A stretch of 64,000 nt of DNA. Source: Plasmodium brasilianum (Eukaryota; Apicomplexa; Aconoidasida; Haemosporida; Plasmodiidae). The notes under the pieces are model-generated. The model did no database searches, was not told the DNA's origin, and worked only from the letters and a program-made list of their open reading frames with translations. Shown piece after piece: positions 37,019 through 49,547 of the stretch. The translations under genes were made by a program, and so were the position numbers. The first letter of the stretch is position 1. Every line of letters begins with the position of its first letter. The stretch is from positions 1 through 64,000 of the forward strand of contig NC_090121.1 of the NCBI RefSeq assembly GCF_023973825.1. Reading direction: 5' to 3'.

Positions 37019-40000
37019 CTTTAAAAAATTCTGCTAAATGTGAATACATTAACAATCAGAAATTCTAATATTTCCACATATAGTTGTTCATACATTATGT
37101 AAAAAATCTGTCAATATTGACATTTTTTACTTTGACGTCTAAGAAATTAAAATATAAATTTTTTATTAATTATCAACAATGAAATGGACATAACATTTTT
37201 AATAATACTTCTTTTAAGTAGTGAAGGAATGAATAACAAATTTTATTATAAAAATATAAGGAAAAATGATATTTATATATTTTTTTGTATTAACTACTTA
37301 TTCTATATATGTTAAAGAATGAATAGATATTTATAAAAAATTTTAATACAATACTTCTTACAATGAAATTGTATTTTATCTAATAAACTTATTTCATATT
37401 TACTTTTTAAATACCATTTATTTATAATAATAAAAATAAAAACGATGTTTTTTTTTATTTAATAATAGTTCATATACAATGAATAACACATAATTATAGT
37501 AAATATAAGTGCTTTAATTTACCATTTATTATGACATAATTAAGAAGAATGTATAGAAATCGTAAATATATTATATAAATGTACTTATAATAAGAAAAAT
37601 ATAATATAATAACTGAATAAATCGATAATTTTGTTCACTTATCATCATGTATAATTTAAAAAGTTTATTCGTCCAAATTCTTCTATCTCACTAGTATATG
37701 CATATTTTAATTGTAAAAGCGATTGCCTGATCAATTTATTATTTAAATCTTTTAATTATTTTATGCATATGTATAAATTATATTCATGAATATAGAGATT
37801 AATATATTATATATGACTTTCTAAAAAAAAATTTCATAAAAATAATTAAAAAAAATTATTTCGGATTAATTATATAATTTTAAAATGATAATAACTTTAA
37901 TGTTGTAAAAAACAGAAGAGCCAATAAAACATATTTTATTACATAATATCCAGAAAGAAGTATAAATTTCTTTAACATTATTATTAATCCTATTATCAAT
38001 TTTTATAGTGATTCCAACATAAAATATATTAAGTTAAATATACTGATATTATATGCATTAATGAAAATTTGTAAATATTGAAATTTTAAATTTCGAATTT
38101 AAAATTATAAAAAATTGTGAATATTTTAAAATTTCGTGTTATATTTTTCTATATAAAGATATAGGATAAAATATTATGCGTGACAAGGTATAATTCTTGG
38201 TCTCTTCCAAATACATAATATTTTTAATATTACCAAATATGGCTAATAAATATATAAAGCGTTATTTTTATAAGTCTTTTTTATGTTCATAATATCTTCT
38301 AATTTTGCCTTCCATGTATACTATTTTTTTATTAAAAATTGAATTTAACCTTTATATAATATTCTCATATATAAAGTATATTATATATACTAACATAACA
38401 TTACTTATACTTTTAGTTAATTGTAAAACTTCAAAGAATACAAAAAAGGTAAAAAGCATTAAAATTATATTGACTCTCTATTTTAGTAATGAATAAGACA
38501 ATTCCTAAAATATAATTTCATCAAATTGTATTTTAAAGCATTTTTTACTAAAATTCTCCAATTATTTTATTTATGTTCTTTTTTTTAACCAAAAATAAAA
38601 AAATTTTTTGATTGTAATTGATTCATTATCAAAAATAAAACATAGGATTTCTAAAATAAAATTAAAAAAAATATATATATATAATCTAAATATCCCTATT
38701 TTTTAAAATTCGTACATTTTAAATTAAACTTACGCATATATAAAAAATAAATATATTTATTTTCATTTATATATTTAGACGATGCAAACATTTTTACTAG
38801 TTTTTACTTTCTCCGTTATTTATATGATAAGTTTTTTTAAATAAATTAATAAGGATGTTAATATAAGAATAATACAAAATTTATTTACTAAATCAATTAT
38901 TTATGTATATAACAATGTTCTATTAAAATATAATGACTAAAAAATTCTGTGTAATCATCATTAAATATAAATATATATTAATTTTTGAAGAATTAAATAT
39001 TTTGGTGTATATTTTTCAATATATGTAATAATTAAAAAGAATAAAATTTAATTTACTCTTACTTTATTATTAAGAGTATTAAAGTAGACCATTTAAAATT
39101 TTTTTGCTAATAATGTAGTAAAAAATTATTTAATGTTTAAAGCAAAATAAAATGTATAATTTAATATAACATAATATTTTCTCTATAAATAAATTAGTAT
39201 CTCTTTAAAAATATTTTTTATTAAATACATTTTTCAGATTAATATATACATTTTTAGACTATCAACTTACAGTTCATATAATTAGTGCGCTGTTTTATAT
39301 TTATTTATTGTGTTCTTATATTATTAAATATGGAATTTAATTATATTCAGAATAGCATTATATCATAATTTGAACGTTAATGTTATATATTTTGTAATTC
39401 CATTTCCATTCATCATATAATTTTTATATATAAATTTAAGAATAGTATAATTATATATATTTTTTCCTTATTCATAAATATTTTTCTATTAATTTAGAAC
39501 ATTTATTCATCTTAATTTTTAATATCGTTCGTTCGAAGGAATTTCTACATATATCTGTTATAATTTATATACTTTCATTATTTATATTTGTCTTTTTTCA
39601 CTCTATTTTTAATACAAATAGAAATAATAATATATTAAAATTACAAAGAATATGTAAAAAGTAATATTTTAAGATTTTAATATTAATAAGTTTAAGTAAC
39701 CTAAAATATCTTATAATATCATATACCCCTAATAGTTTATATAATATAAAGTTATTTCATTATATCTAATGTAATCGTTAGTGGTATACGAAAATAATAG
39801 CACAGATCTTATCAAGAAATGCTATATAAAGGTTACATTATTTAGTCTAAAATTAATGATATTTAGAAAGTATCCAACAAATTAACTATTAATATTTTCT
39901 TAATTATAGTTTAATAATTTAATCTTTTAACTGTATAATAAATTAATATATAGATTATTTAAATATAAATTTTATATACGTTATATATTCAAATAATTTA

Positions 40001-40800
40001 TTAAACATTGAGTAAGCACCACAATTAAGTACACAAATAATGTAAAATATGGTTTATAAACTTTATATTAATGATTTAGAATACTCAAATTTATAAGCAG
40101 TTATAAATTATCCATAATTAAAAAGTACATTGTTTTATTATATATTTATAATTTCACACTTAGACTATGTACAAAATTAAGTTGTTAAACAGACATTTAG
40201 AATTATTACTTAAAAAATATTTTGCATATAACATATTTAATAGAATAAATAATAAGATTTTTTTTTTTGATTAAAAAAAAATATACATATGTACTACTCC
40301 AACAAAAATTATTCATATTCATAAAATGAATACAAAAAAGCGTCATATTTTTTGTTAACATGACTATAATAATACATTTACTTATATAACATAAGAAAAT
40401 TATCATTTTAGACGTGATATAAAAGAAAAAAAAAAAGTTTAGTCAAATTGAAAATGCCATACCCCATTAAAATTACATAAATTATTCTATTATACATTAA
40501 TTTTAACGGAAATATATATATATTATTCATGTATTCTATTCTAACAAGAAAATGTATATGTGGAGAAAACATATTTAAGTAAGCTGAAGTCATTGCATAA
40601 AATATAAATTAAAAATTATTCAATCAGTAAAATATTAAAATTAACAAAAGAACTAATAACATAATTTTTTACTATTTCCCGAAAAAACAGCGGTATATTT
40701 AGGATTATTTATGTAAAATAAATAGTTAGTTTTATGGTTGGTATGTATACCACAAAAAGTAGTATTATACTTTAAATTCATCTCTACGTAAAAACACATA
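37019..40800. other. 3.8-kb spacer between short pir and fam-m
   Basis: No supported gene. Small open frames at 38305-38496 (+) and 40206-40593 (-) are I/Y/F/N-rich without a family signature. The region just left of 40801 lacks a clear copy of the fam-m 3' motif. Confidence 0.5.
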
Positions 40801-41748
40801 TTACTTCTTATTTATTCTTTTTCTGAACTTCATATTTTCATATTTTATAACTTTTTTATAGTAATAAATAATCCATACTATAAAAATGACAACAAATATA
40901 AGGAAGGGTACACAATAAAAGAAAATAATTGACGCACATATCTTCTTTGAATTGCTCCATCCATCTATCATGAACAAGGTACTCAAAATACCATTTACCG
41001 ATTGCACACCATTATCTGTAGTTAAGTATAACAATCCTAACGAACCCAATAGACCACCACCTACTAATTTCTCTAATAAAAGATCTAAAATTGGTATCGT
41101 CAATACCAAAAAAAATAATAAAAGTAAAATAATTCGTATTCTGCGTTTTTTACGTGCTACATTTTTATATACCTTGTCGTCGATTGCCTTGATGTTTTTA
41201 AGGTAATCTATATAATCAAGTTCTTTAAATAATGTTTTTTCAAAATTGATATGTTTTTTTGTTTTAGCTATACCAGATTTATTTTTCTCAACATTTTTTT
41301 GGTATTCTTCAATATATAATGTACTACCACATGAGGGTTTGTGCTTTCCATTTTTTCCTTTTTTACTATTAGATACACCTTTTTTCTTTTTCACTTCATT
41401 ATGTGGCATTTCTTCTTTAATATTTGCAATATATAAATCCTTATCCTGTTTATATTTTTCTAATAATCTATAATTTTTTGTATTTAATTTTTTAAGAAGT
41501 TTGCATTTCTCATCCAAATTTTTACATAAAAAGACCTAAAAAAAAGAAAAATATAAATATTCTTATTTAAATGGAAAAGTATTCTGATTTTAAAAAAAAG
41601 CATTAATAAATATAAACAATTAAAATATAAATGATACAAATAACTTTGAATAATTCTACTACACCATGTCATTATAAACGTGACATATCCATGTTAAAAG
41701 TACAAACGTTGAAACTTTAATAAATAACATAATTTTTTGCTCCATCAT
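40801..41748 (-). CDS. fam-m protein (272 aa, intact)
   Basis: Exon 1 41665-41748 (MMEQKIMLFIKVSTFVLLTW, then ICHVYNDM; the second Met at 41745 is an equally good start), intron 41536-41664, exon 2 40801-41535; total 819 nt, open. PEXEL-like RLLEK at residues 51-55 with YKQDKD. The signature is diverged: FEKTLFKELDYIDYLKNIK, lacking the usual NNRT. Membrane segments lie at about 161-181 and 227-253, separated by a short glycine-rich loop (LVGGGLLGSLGLL). The tail YYYKKVIKYENMKFRKR is extended by INKK. The conserved 3' motif is not obvious, but the 36-bp upstream element at 42544-42579 is nearly identical to that of the 17-18 kb copy. Confidence 0.86.
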
Positions 41749-42543
41749 ATAGTATTCTAATATTTTAATATATATATAGAAAGAATTATATTTATAATAA
41801 CGTATTATACATTTAACGATAAATCGCACTACATATATTTTTTCAATTTTTTTTATTATTTTTTCAAAGAAAGGTAATAATATATATATATACCTAAAAT
41901 GCATTTAACAGTGCAAATAAAAAAAAAAATTCCTTTAAAAAAATATTATAAATATTTAATATTTACCTTATAAACAAAAAATAACTTTAAATAAAATGCT
42001 ATAATTTCAATTATTCCATATATAATCAAAATGTATAAGTTAGTTATTTAATATAATCAAGTTATTACCAGTTTTTTTGATAGAAAATTTCCAAAGTAAA
42101 AAACAAAATATGATATATAAATATGTCGAAATATTCATTTAATTTACTGAAAAAAGCGTATAGAATATAGATATATTGCAATATTTTGCATATTAAGATA
42201 GTATTTTCTAATTTTAATGATGTTTTTTAATTATTATTTCTAATTTTTAAGATATTACACTTTGAAAAAAAGTGTTATCTATTATATAAAATATTAATTA
42301 TTATAACTATACAATAAATGTAAGAATTAATAAAGTAATCAAATTGTACAACTATCTGTTTTTGTAAAATATAGTACACTATTTATTTATCACATAAAAA
42401 GGTACATTATTTTATGGTTTATAATATATATAGTAAGTTCAATTTATAACCTCCTATTCCTTCTATGAAAAACAATAAATATTTAAAAAGTAAATGAAGA
42501 ATTATTTTTTGATTTTATACCATATTTTTAAAAAATTTTATTA

Positions 42544-42620
42544 TTAATTAAATTTTATTTGTATCATTATTTCTAAATGTAAATTTTTTAATTAATCTCA
42601 TTAATGTTTTGATTTTTTAC
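42544..42620 (-). promoter_or_regulatory. Conserved upstream block, copy 5 (fam-m)
   Basis: 36 bases at 42544-42579 differ from 18944-18979 at three positions by eye. It sits 796 bases upstream of the fam-m ATG at 41748. A nearby ttttaattaat phrase resembles the second half of the block. Confidence 0.6.
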
Positions 42621-43565
42621 ATATATATATATGTATATATATACATGAACCAGTATTATTATATTAGAAAAATAAAAATAAAGGACACATTGAAATTAAT
42701 ATATGAATGTTTTATGCAATTACCATAATTTAAAAACATTCAAAATAATATAAATTTACCTATGATACTAGTAAACAGGTTTTATATGTAAATTAGAAAT
42801 AAGAAAATGTAACAATATAATTTACCAAAATATATTTAGTAGATTTTGCATTGAAAATTTAGAGATAATGTAGTAGTTTTTGTTTGATCATTTACTAATA
42901 CATTTTTTCAGTAAACTAAATTTAAAGGTACATATTAAGCAATGAATACAAATAAATAAGAATTCCTTTTCTAATAATACTTTTAGCAACAAAAATAAAT
43001 TACGCAATTATTTCTTCTACCTGTGTGATGTAAACTATATAATTAAAATTATAAAATCATTATATCCACGAAAAACTACTGTAAAAATCCTATACAAAAT
43101 TTTATTATATTTTTTTTTTAAAAGTATATTATAATTCCAGCGAATAAATTAAGAAATTTATAATAGTGAAAAAAAAATGAAATCTAAAATACTATTTTAA
43201 AGTACAAAAAAAAAAAAAATAATACAATAAATATAATCACTTCCTTTTATTATTAATAAAACAAGGCATGTTAATTGTTAATTTACAAAATATTAATTCT
43301 TTTTCTTAATAACCTAAAAAAATAGTAATTTTATACTAGAAGATGATAAAAAAATGTAAAGAAAAATTAATTATACTTAAAATCAAAATTAATAAATGAA
43401 TTTAATAAAATTATATTAATTGTTGTATTATATATAAATTTGAACGTACAAATATATATTTTGCATGGAAATTTTCACATAAGCAGAAATATATATATTA
43501 AGCTATAATAATTAATTCATATATAAAATATATAAAATTAAAAATTGAAAAACTTTCAAACGTTT

Positions 43566-43580
43566 AAATTCAAAAAAAAA
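43566..43580 (-). promoter_or_regulatory. Conserved fam-m 3'-flank A-rich motif, copy 4
   Basis: The + strand reads aaattcaaaaaaaaa, a diverged copy with CAC reduced to C, 161 bases beyond the stop at 43741. Confidence 0.45.
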
Positions 43581-43740
43581 ATAAAAACATATTTTTTTTA
43601 AATTTACATTTAAATATGACTATATATATGTATGTTCATATATAAAATTTAAGTATTTTTTTTTATATTTAATATATCATTAATGATATTAGGGGGAGTA
43701 CGTAAGACAAAGAACTTCTTTACAGAAATAATCATATTCT

Positions 43741-44642
43741 TTACCATTCATTGAAAATTTCCAAAAACTTAATTTTTTTATGTTTTATAACGTTTTTATA
43801 ATAATAAAAAATTCCTAGTATAAGTATAATACCCATTATTATGATAGGTAAGCAATATATTAGAACACCAACTGCTTTATATGTCTCTGTAATATTACTT
43901 CCATCACATATAGAAAACGCTAAATTATCCGATCCTCTTGTAAGAGATGGACTCTGCGAATTAGATGGTGTTTCACTTACTAATTGACATAATAAATTCA
44001 ATAAATTACCTAACGTTTCAAATTTCCCTAATGATAAGTCCAATATAGGTAATGTTAATACCAATAAGAACAATAATAGAAGTAAGACAATTCGTAATCC
44101 GTATTTTTTACGCTTTAATTGTTTGTAATCAATATCATTAATTAAAATCATTTTTTTAAAAAAAGCTTTATCATTAAGTCCATTCATTATTTTTTTTTCA
44201 TAATGATTATATGACTTATGTAACATGGTACATTTATTTTTCATAAGTGTCTTAATTAATTTTTCCTTATATAATAAGATTCTATATAATTTTTCGTTCT
44301 TTTCTTTTAAAGTTCCTACATTTGGACAAATATCCTTTTCACAGTTTCCTAATAACCTATGAATTCGTGTATCTAACTTTCTACCAAAATCAAATTTCTC
44401 CTCAAAAAATTTGTTAAACGTGCTCTAAGGAAAAAAAAATATATAAATTTTTCTTAAATAAATGTATAAATATTCCGATTATAAATAAAATAATTAATAC
44501 AAATAAACATTAAAAATGCGAATAATACAAATGCTTCCAAAAAGTTTTAGTATACCAAGTTATTATAAAAATGACATATCGAATTTAAAAGGATAAACAT
44601 AGAAATTTTTATAAAAAAGATAAACATTATACTTCGCTCCAT
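43741..44642 (-). CDS. Divergent fam-m-like protein (256 aa, intact)
   Basis: Exon 1 44556-44642 (MERSIMFIFFIKISMFILLN and on to NNL), intron 44425-44555, exon 2 43741-44424; total 771 nt, open. The first part of exon 2 lacks any ATG, so a single-ORF scan would begin at 44244 and miss 60 codons. The export motif is degraded to RLLGN followed by CEKDI. The fam-m signature is weak (YEKKIMNGLNDKAFFKK), but the rest fits: a first membrane segment ending LPILDLSLGK, a serine-rich loop, a second membrane segment (LIYCLPIIIMGIILILGIFYYY) and the tail KNVIKHKKIKF. The tail ends LEIFNEW instead of RKR. It shares 5' and 3' flanks with fam-m, so it is a diverged member. Export is less certain than for its relatives. 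Confidence 0.78.
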
Positions 44643-45354
44643 ATTATAGATCTCTAATATTGTAATAAATTCAACAAAGAAAATATTATCATTAATTTAT
44701 ACAATTCCAGCAATATAAAAATACCTCTTTTATTGTTATATTTATTCTTAAAAAATTAACAATTATAGCATATTTTACTATCTAATCAAAAAAAAAAACA
44801 AAAAACAAAAAAAACCTAAAAAAGTATGCTATCAAATTTTATAATTAACATTACTATAAAAGATTAACTTGAAGTAAAATTACACAATTTCAGTTAATTC
44901 ATTTGTATTAATAATAAATAATTTAATTATTTATTAGAGTAATTTAACAAACTTTTTTTTATATGAAGGTTTTGAATTTATTTACAATATACAACGTATA
45001 AAATATAGATCTATGTTAATGTTCCAGGTATTTCTAGAATAATTACTACTTTTAAGTTTTCATACTAATTATTCTAATTTTATAAATGTTATATATAGGA
45101 AAACGTAGTTATTATTGATAAAAAATATTAGTATTTACAATAATGATGAAAAAGTATTAATATATTCTAATTATATATATTTTCTGAAAATTTCCCTGTT
45201 TTACTAAATATAATACATGCTTTTTTTTTATGGTTTATAATATATTTAAAAAAGCAAATTTATTATACAATACATAATTTATGAAAATATCTACTTTTAA
45301 AAATATAATAATAGATTATTTTTTTTTTTTTGTATAATAACCATTGAAATTTAT

Positions 45355-45465
45355 TGTTTTTCGTTAAGTGTAGCTTATATGCGTATTTGTAAATAACATG
45401 TTTTTATGCTAACAACCTAATTTTTTTTTTTTAATTAAACAAATATATTTAGATATATTATAATA
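45355..45465 (-). promoter_or_regulatory. Conserved upstream block, copy 6 (fam-m-like)
   Basis: A tcgttaagtgtagctta phrase lies about 718 bases and a ttaattaaacaaatatattt phrase about 806 bases upstream of the ATG. It is the most diverged of the six copies. Confidence 0.4.
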
Positions 45466-46480
45466 AAAAAAAAAGCATGGTATAATACACGAACATATAG
45501 TGTTAAAATCAGAATAATCTTGCTTCAGTAATGCATTTTATTAATACTGTAATAAATACAAATAAATATCTTTTTTTTTCTTTATTATTTCATAGAAATT
45601 AAAATAATTTTTATTAAACTAAACTAAACTAAAAAATTTCTTAACTTCACTAATATTATTATTGATATATTCATCATTTAATATATTCGTGATATATTTT
45701 ATTAGTCAATGTTAATGATCTATTATATATATTATTACCAAATATTATGTTTATAGTAATATATCTGAAATTTCTTACGAGTATTTGGAAACATAAACTA
45801 AAATTATTTTATACACACATGTATAACTTTTGCGGAAAAGAATATAATTAGGTAAAGTATTTTAACATTTAATAATAACAAAAAAAAAGAAAAAGTATTA
45901 AAAATATATTAAAATTTTTTTTTATCAATGTAGTGATCTTTTCTATTTTAATTTACCCATATATCTGCCTTAATTCGTATAGCTCGAACTATATTTTTCC
46001 AAAAGAAACTTAAATATATAAGCTGTTTTCTATTCTATACAATGCATTTTTATGTATGCAAATTGTACAATTACAAAAAAAATGTTAACCTTTATATTTT
46101 ATGTCAATTTATGTTTGCAGAATAGCATTTTTAAGAAAATTAAACATATAAAAATCTCTTACGTAAATTTAATCAAAAATCACATATATTATTCTTATAT
46201 AATTAAGTCATTTACTCAAAAAAAACAGCTTAATATTTTAATTAAAATATAATGGAATTTATATTATTAATAAAAGAATGATTTCACATAGAATAATTTC
46301 CGTACAAAATAATATAGTTTTAAAATACGAAATTTTAAATACAGAAAATTTAGTAAAACTTAGAAAATTATTTTATGTATGAACATTTTTCTTTAAATTA
46401 TTAGCTACATTGAAATAAAACATTTATGATTTATACATAAATATTCCCGAAATAATATATTAAATTGTAATTCTTATGCA

Positions 46481-47720
46481 ACTAATATAAATGAAATATA
46501 TTTGATGTTTTACGAAATATAACTTTCAATGCAGAAATATATTTATTTGAAAGTTTTTATTCCTTAATTCTTGGTGCATTTAGCATCAGAGGTAATTATA
46601 AAAATATTATATATTAAATATATTATTTTAATACAATAATTACAATGCATAGCTGTTTTTCTACGAAAAGTTCTTTTAGAAAAAATAAATGTTTAATAAA
46701 TAAAAAAAACTGTAGGACCAAGATGTATATATATCAAACATTTTTTGGTTACTTCAGTATATATATTTCTCCTGTAATATTTGCGTATTATTTTTAGTAC
46801 AAATTTTATATTAAACTTAATTTATTTTATTTATATTTATATATATAATTCAATATTTGTATAATTAATTTTTTTCGTTTTTCAATTTGTGCACATTACT
46901 AATATCCTAATGTTATATTATAGATTTCTTATGATAATATATATATTAAACTTCAACAATCTTGTAATTTATTGCAAAATAAATACATTATTGTTTTGTT
47001 TTTATCATCCATAAATAGTTTAATAGGTTCAGTGATCTGTGAAAATAACTCTGATTTTTTAACAGAAACCTGATAAATTTTATTTTGTAAAATTCTATAT
47101 TTTTCTTTTAATATTTCTTCAAAAAATTGATAATACATTATTTACATATATTAAATATATGTTATCAGTGTGTATTTATATTTTTTCTATGTACTACATA
47201 TTTAAAAAAAAATATATATATATAATATAAAATTAAAAGAACAATACTATATTTTTAATTTTTTTTATTTAACATGATTTAGAATTTTCTTTATCATAAT
47301 TCTAATATTTAATAAAAAAATAAGACACTAATTAATGGTAACTATATGCATTAGTTTTTTTTAGAGAATAATAATTAGAATAAACATTCTTAACTACGAA
47401 AATGCTAAAATGCATTTTTTCCATGGTATCTTAAAAAATTTTTATAATTATCACTATTTTTTCAATTTTTATATAGCAACTTTCTTTAATATAAAAATTT
47501 AAAGGATATAATATAGAAGTTATATTTATGTATATAAGTATTTATAAAAAAAATCACTTAAATTATATTTATCTTTTTTCCTATTTGACTTTTTTTATGA
47601 GTATTAAGACTCATAAAAAACTTATGTTTACATATTTATATAAAAAGTTGATGCACGTAACATATAAGCATATTTTATTTTCAAAATTAGCTTATATATT
47701 GCAAAATTTACCATATATAT
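46481..47720. repeat. Segmental duplication, right copy
   Basis: Partner of 19757-21030: the same landmarks in the same order, offset about 26.7 kb, and the same position between a fam-m-type start and a pir 3' end. Confidence 0.65.
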
Positions 47721-48306
47721 AATGACTTATTTTATTTTTTATTATTCATTCTACCATTTGTGTATAATATATGATCTGTCTCATATATTCATTTTTCACA
47801 TATTATAATAACAATTATTTTCCTTGTACCTATCCAAAGAATCAACTATCATTTTAGTCCTTTTTGCTAGTTTAAATAATTAGTTTCTACTATAATATAT
47901 ATAGAATATATTTAATTTTGATAAATTCCAAAAATTCAAATATTTTAATTCAATTTTAATTGCATTTTCACTAATGATGTATAAATTTAAAAAACGAAAA
48001 ATATGGATATTTCTAATATAATACTCCAATTTATGATTACTTGTAATTCTCTATATATTTTAACCAATAATGATTTTTACAGTGTTAATATACACATAAG
48101 GCATGCTTATTTACCGTAAATTACAATATTAGTTGCTATATCATAATTTTATTTCTATCGGTTTATGTGTACTAATTTAAGGATTCGTTTTCTGCTTTTT
48201 TTATTTTTCGTTATTTCAATAGAATATTAAATGTACAATTATTATTGATAAAATTATTATTATTAATATTAATTCAATGTATTCTTTTCTTTACGTAAAA
48301 GATAAC

Positions 48307-49547
48307 TCATGTAGCATTGTATGCTACATTTAGTTGTCTTCTACCTAAATTTGATTTTCTTTGTTCGTATGTGTGTTGTGTTAATTCTAGAGTATCCATA
48401 TAATCCAAATTACGCCTAATTGATTTATTTCTTAATACTTTAGTACGTATCCACGACACTATTGGAGTAAACTATTATTCAAATGATATATATAAGATGA
48501 TTATAAAATAATTATTTCATTGCTAATTCTTATTTATATATATATTAAACAAATATAAATATAAGAAAATTAGAATATTTAAATTTATAAATGATATTAA
48601 TAATTACTTTATATAGGAGGAAACCAATGAAGAAAATTCCAATAAAAGGTAGAACAAAGAAAAGGAAATTTTGAGATGAACTAAAGGCAGATCCTTTAAT
48701 TACATATTCTTGATCAATATGAGTAGTACCATAACGGCTTGAAACTCGGTCTTCTGGGGACACTTCCTCTATTTTACATGTCAAAGGAGATAGCGTTTTT
48801 TCAAAACAACTAGAAACATGTGTTTTAAGCTGCATACAATACAGATCAAGGTTTGTTTTTGTACAATTATATATTTCATTATAAGCACTATTAGCTTTAA
48901 CAAGATATTCATTTAAATTATTGTCACACACATTATTATATTGTTTCAGTGTACTTTCAATGCTGCCACGATCTTTACAATAATCATACACAATTTTCAT
49001 TTTTTCAAACTTCTCCTTATTAATATCTTTAAAAAAAGTACATTTGCATTTACCAGGATCATAAAGAACATTTGAAATATCATTAAGTATTCCAATAACT
49101 TTAGAAAATGAACTTTCCTCTAAATTACTTAATAACAATTCATTACCTAACCAATAGTACAAATTACGACACTGTTCTTTACATTGCTCGCCTTGGTTAT
49201 TAAAAGCCACGTAACACAAAGCCCTCATAAGCTTGTCTTCTATATGTTTAATGTTATCATAATTATTAAACTCATTTCTTTTTTGTATAAATTTGTCCTT
49301 ATCATTGAACCCGTTGCAGTATTCGATGTTTGATTCAAAATGTTTTCTATAATATAATTTAGATGGCAATGCTTCTATAAAACTTTTCTTAGAGACAATA
49401 AAAAAAAAAAAAAAAATTTGTATGCAATTAGAAAATCATTATTTGTCGAAATTATTTTACTAATGTAATTTGTAAGAAAATGAATATTCCATTCAATATG
49501 TATAAATCACAATTTAAGGGGTTATGAACCTCCAGAACATCGGACAT
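48307..49547 (-). CDS. pir protein (320 aa, intact three-exon gene)
   Basis: Exon 1 49530-49547 (MSDVLE), exon 2 48608-49387, exon 3 48307-48471; total 963 nt, open across both joins. Exon 2 starts KSFIEALPSKLYYRKHF, the typical pir N-terminus, and has conserved-style cysteines: EYCNGF, ALCYVAF, EQCKEQCRNLYYWLGNEL, KCKCTFF, VYDYCKDR, VCDNN, YNCTK. The membrane segment (about 246-266, LPFIGIFFIGFLLYK) closes at the exon 2 donor GTAATT. Exon 3 is basic, FTPIVSWIRTKVLRNKSIRR and on. The exon 1 donor reads GTTCAT, weaker than the GTAAGT/GTATAT of the other pirs; I accept it because it keeps frame. It is the only full-length, unbroken pir in the window. Predicted variant antigen; subcellular location is inferred from family. 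Confidence 0.88.

Larger units (their letters stand above)
41749..43740. other. Spacer between two fam-m genes
   Basis: It carries upstream-block copy 5 and the 3' motif of the next gene at 43566-43580. No gene is seen. Confidence 0.55.
44643..48306. other. fam-m to pir spacer, duplicate of 18.2-21.9 kb
   Basis: It contains upstream-block copy 6 and the right-hand copy of the segmental duplication. The 61-codon minus frame at 46953-47138 sits where 20257-20451 sits in the other copy but the two do not encode matching peptides, so neither is called. Confidence 0.55.
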
